From Ridgeia piscesae (lineage: Eukaryota; Annelida; Polychaeta; Sabellida; Siboglinidae), in NCBI GenBank assembly GCA_025642075.2, contig JAODUO010000943.1, positions 104,501-168,500 of the forward strand: a stretch of 64,000 bases of DNA. The letters run 5' to 3'. The position numbers and the translations under genes were made by a program. Below the pieces are notes generated by a model, which was given only the letters and a program-made list of their open reading frames with translations, did no database searches and was not told the origin of the DNA. Below are positions 62,874 through 64,000 of this stretch, in pieces. Positions within the stretch are counted from its first letter, which is position 1. The number at the start of each line of letters is the position of its first letter.

Positions 62874-63345
62874 TGCAAGTATTGTGCACTTTGCGATTTT
62901 ACGCGACGGGTCCATCAACATCAGCCCGATGTCAGTGTGCAGATCGGTGCACGCCGTGTCAGCTGTTCTGTGGAATTGCGAAGAGTGATATATACGTCCC
63001 AAGAAGTGCACGGCAAATCAATGCGATGAAGGCAGATTGATATAACTTAGCTGGTTTTCCTAAGGTGTTAAAGGTGCCACAGACGGGTCAATGGTGCCAA
63101 TATGAGCTCCAAGTGATAATGAGCGGGTGTACGTATCACGAAAAGGCCATAAATGTCAAAGGCATCACGGACGCCAATCTGCTTTTAACGAATATGGTTG
63201 TTCGTTGGCCAGGCAGTACGCATGACGCGTTTGTGCTGCTAAACAGCAAGATATATGCGAACTTTGAGGCGGGAGTGTATTGGGGTTGATGGCTTCTCGG
63301 CGATTGTGGCTACAGCATTAAACCGTGGCTACTTTGTCTAGTTGC
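62874..63345 (+). pseudogene. Broken HARBI1-like (PIF/Harbinger) transposase
   Basis: The frame reads QVLCTLRFYATG, then DIYVPRSARQINAMKAD, a stop (about 63037), YNLAGFPKVLKV, then INVKGITDANLLLTNMVVRW and PGSTHDAFVLLNS, and after a frameshift near 63285 WLLGDCGYSIKPWLL. These blocks and their order are those of HARBI1/Harbinger DDE nucleases. The segment expected to hold the first catalytic Asp (before the tyrosine-rich stretch) is missing or altered. The second-block D in STHD and the GDxGY motif are present. With a stop, a frameshift and a missing catalytic segment, it cannot encode an active enzyme. Confidence 0.85.
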
Positions 63346-63757
63346 CATCCGTATCCTTTCAATGGTGAACCTAGAAAGTGTAATAACTGTAAGTTTGTTT
63401 TGATTGATATGTATTCACATGAGTGTCTGGAAGATGTTTAGCTTTGTTGGCACCTGGCCAACTTTGGGGAAGTTTTTAATTAGCAAATTAGCATAATTAA
63501 TATTATTAATGCAAATTAAGCTTGATCCAAGTGAACAAATAAGCCTAGCATCATGTGTGATAGCATTTTTCTATATAAGTTTGACTGGAGAAATTCATTT
63601 CTGATATTTTTGTCGTGATTAAAGGTCAAGATCAATGTATAAAATCAAGGTCAATGTCAGTTTTGGCTCAAGATTGTTTTAAAATTATTTTGGTACATCA
63701 TAATCAAAAATCATACATGTAAGTAACTTATGTCTGTGTGGGTGTTTCGGCCACTTG

Positions 63758-64000
63758 ATGCAGGGGTCAGGTCTCAAAACTCTCATTAGTGCTGCCTTTG
63801 GGGGAGTCAACAGCATCAAGGGGTCATTGAAACCCATGGGTGCGTGCATTGCGCGAATTCAGGATGGTTCTTCCATTCTCCTACAATCCTTCCTGCAGAC
63901 TGGCTTCAAGACATGGGAGGAGATATGTGAATACCTGGAGAGTGCACGGCTTTATCCAACTGGTCGCCACTGGGTAGACAACCTCATAACCTCAACCTTG
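63758..64000 (+). CDS. Unidentified open frame running off the right edge
   Basis: 81 codons open from ATG at 63758 (open without a stop from 63704) to the window end. It contains SAAFGGVNSIKGSLKPMGAC, ILLQSFLQTGFKTWEEICEY and LYPTGRHWVDNLI. The composition is protein-like (Trp, Cys, mixed charge) and better than neighbouring random frames. I do not recognise the family. It could be an exon of a host gene (an acceptor-like TTGATGCAG ends at 63763) or part of a transposon next to the Harbinger relic. Confidence 0.5.
   Translation, partial: MQGSGLKTLISAAFGGVNSIKGSLKPMGACIARIQDGSSILLQSFLQTGFKTWEEICEYLESARLYPTGRHWVDNLITSTL

Overview
This is animal nuclear DNA: AT-rich, with long introns, dense microsatellites and transposon debris, and no operon-like spacing. 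Three split protein-coding genes can be reconstructed with GT-AG introns and fully consistent phases. The gene set (a POC5 centriolar protein, one NR1F/HR3-ROR nuclear receptor with an invertebrate-type DNA-binding domain, and a SEC14L2-like CRAL-TRIO/GOLD protein), together with LINE, tRNA-SINE and Harbinger relics, suggests a bilaterian invertebrate, most plausibly a mollusc or other lophotrochozoan. The species assignment is an inference. Layout: (1) 1-7.4 kb, minus strand: POC5, ten coding exons (535 codons), with the C-terminal end running off the left edge. (2) 7.4-13.9 kb: POC5 upstream region, a LINE tail relic, microsatellites, and probable 3' flank/UTR of the receptor. (3) 13.9-33.7 kb, minus strand: HR3/ROR (NR1F), ten coding exons encoding 436 residues. 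A 13.8-kb first intron holds two TIR-bounded non-autonomous elements. (4) 33.7-42.1 kb: the interval between the divergently oriented HR3 and SEC14L genes. It has a CpG-rich block at about 35 kb, a 1.8-kb tandem duplication made largely of purine and purine/pyrimidine-alternating minisatellites, and long CA/CG tracts. (5) 42.2-53.8 kb, plus strand: SEC14L, twelve coding exons (420 residues). Its introns hold tRNA-derived SINEs, an element flanked by 193-bp direct repeats, and an array of 59-bp units that repeats the last 3' splice site together with the start of the last exon. (6) 53.8-64 kb: gene flank, two LINE relics, a hairpin-bearing satellite split by a TIR element, a broken HARBI1-like transposase and an unidentified open frame at the right edge. 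The three genes have unrelated jobs (centriole assembly, transcriptional control, lipid transfer), and nothing suggests a joint pathway. The strongest unusual signal is the tandem amplification of the SEC14L exon-12 acceptor (53,341-53,695). It offers the spliceosome five extra copies of the same acceptor, each of which would frameshift the C-terminal GOLD domain.
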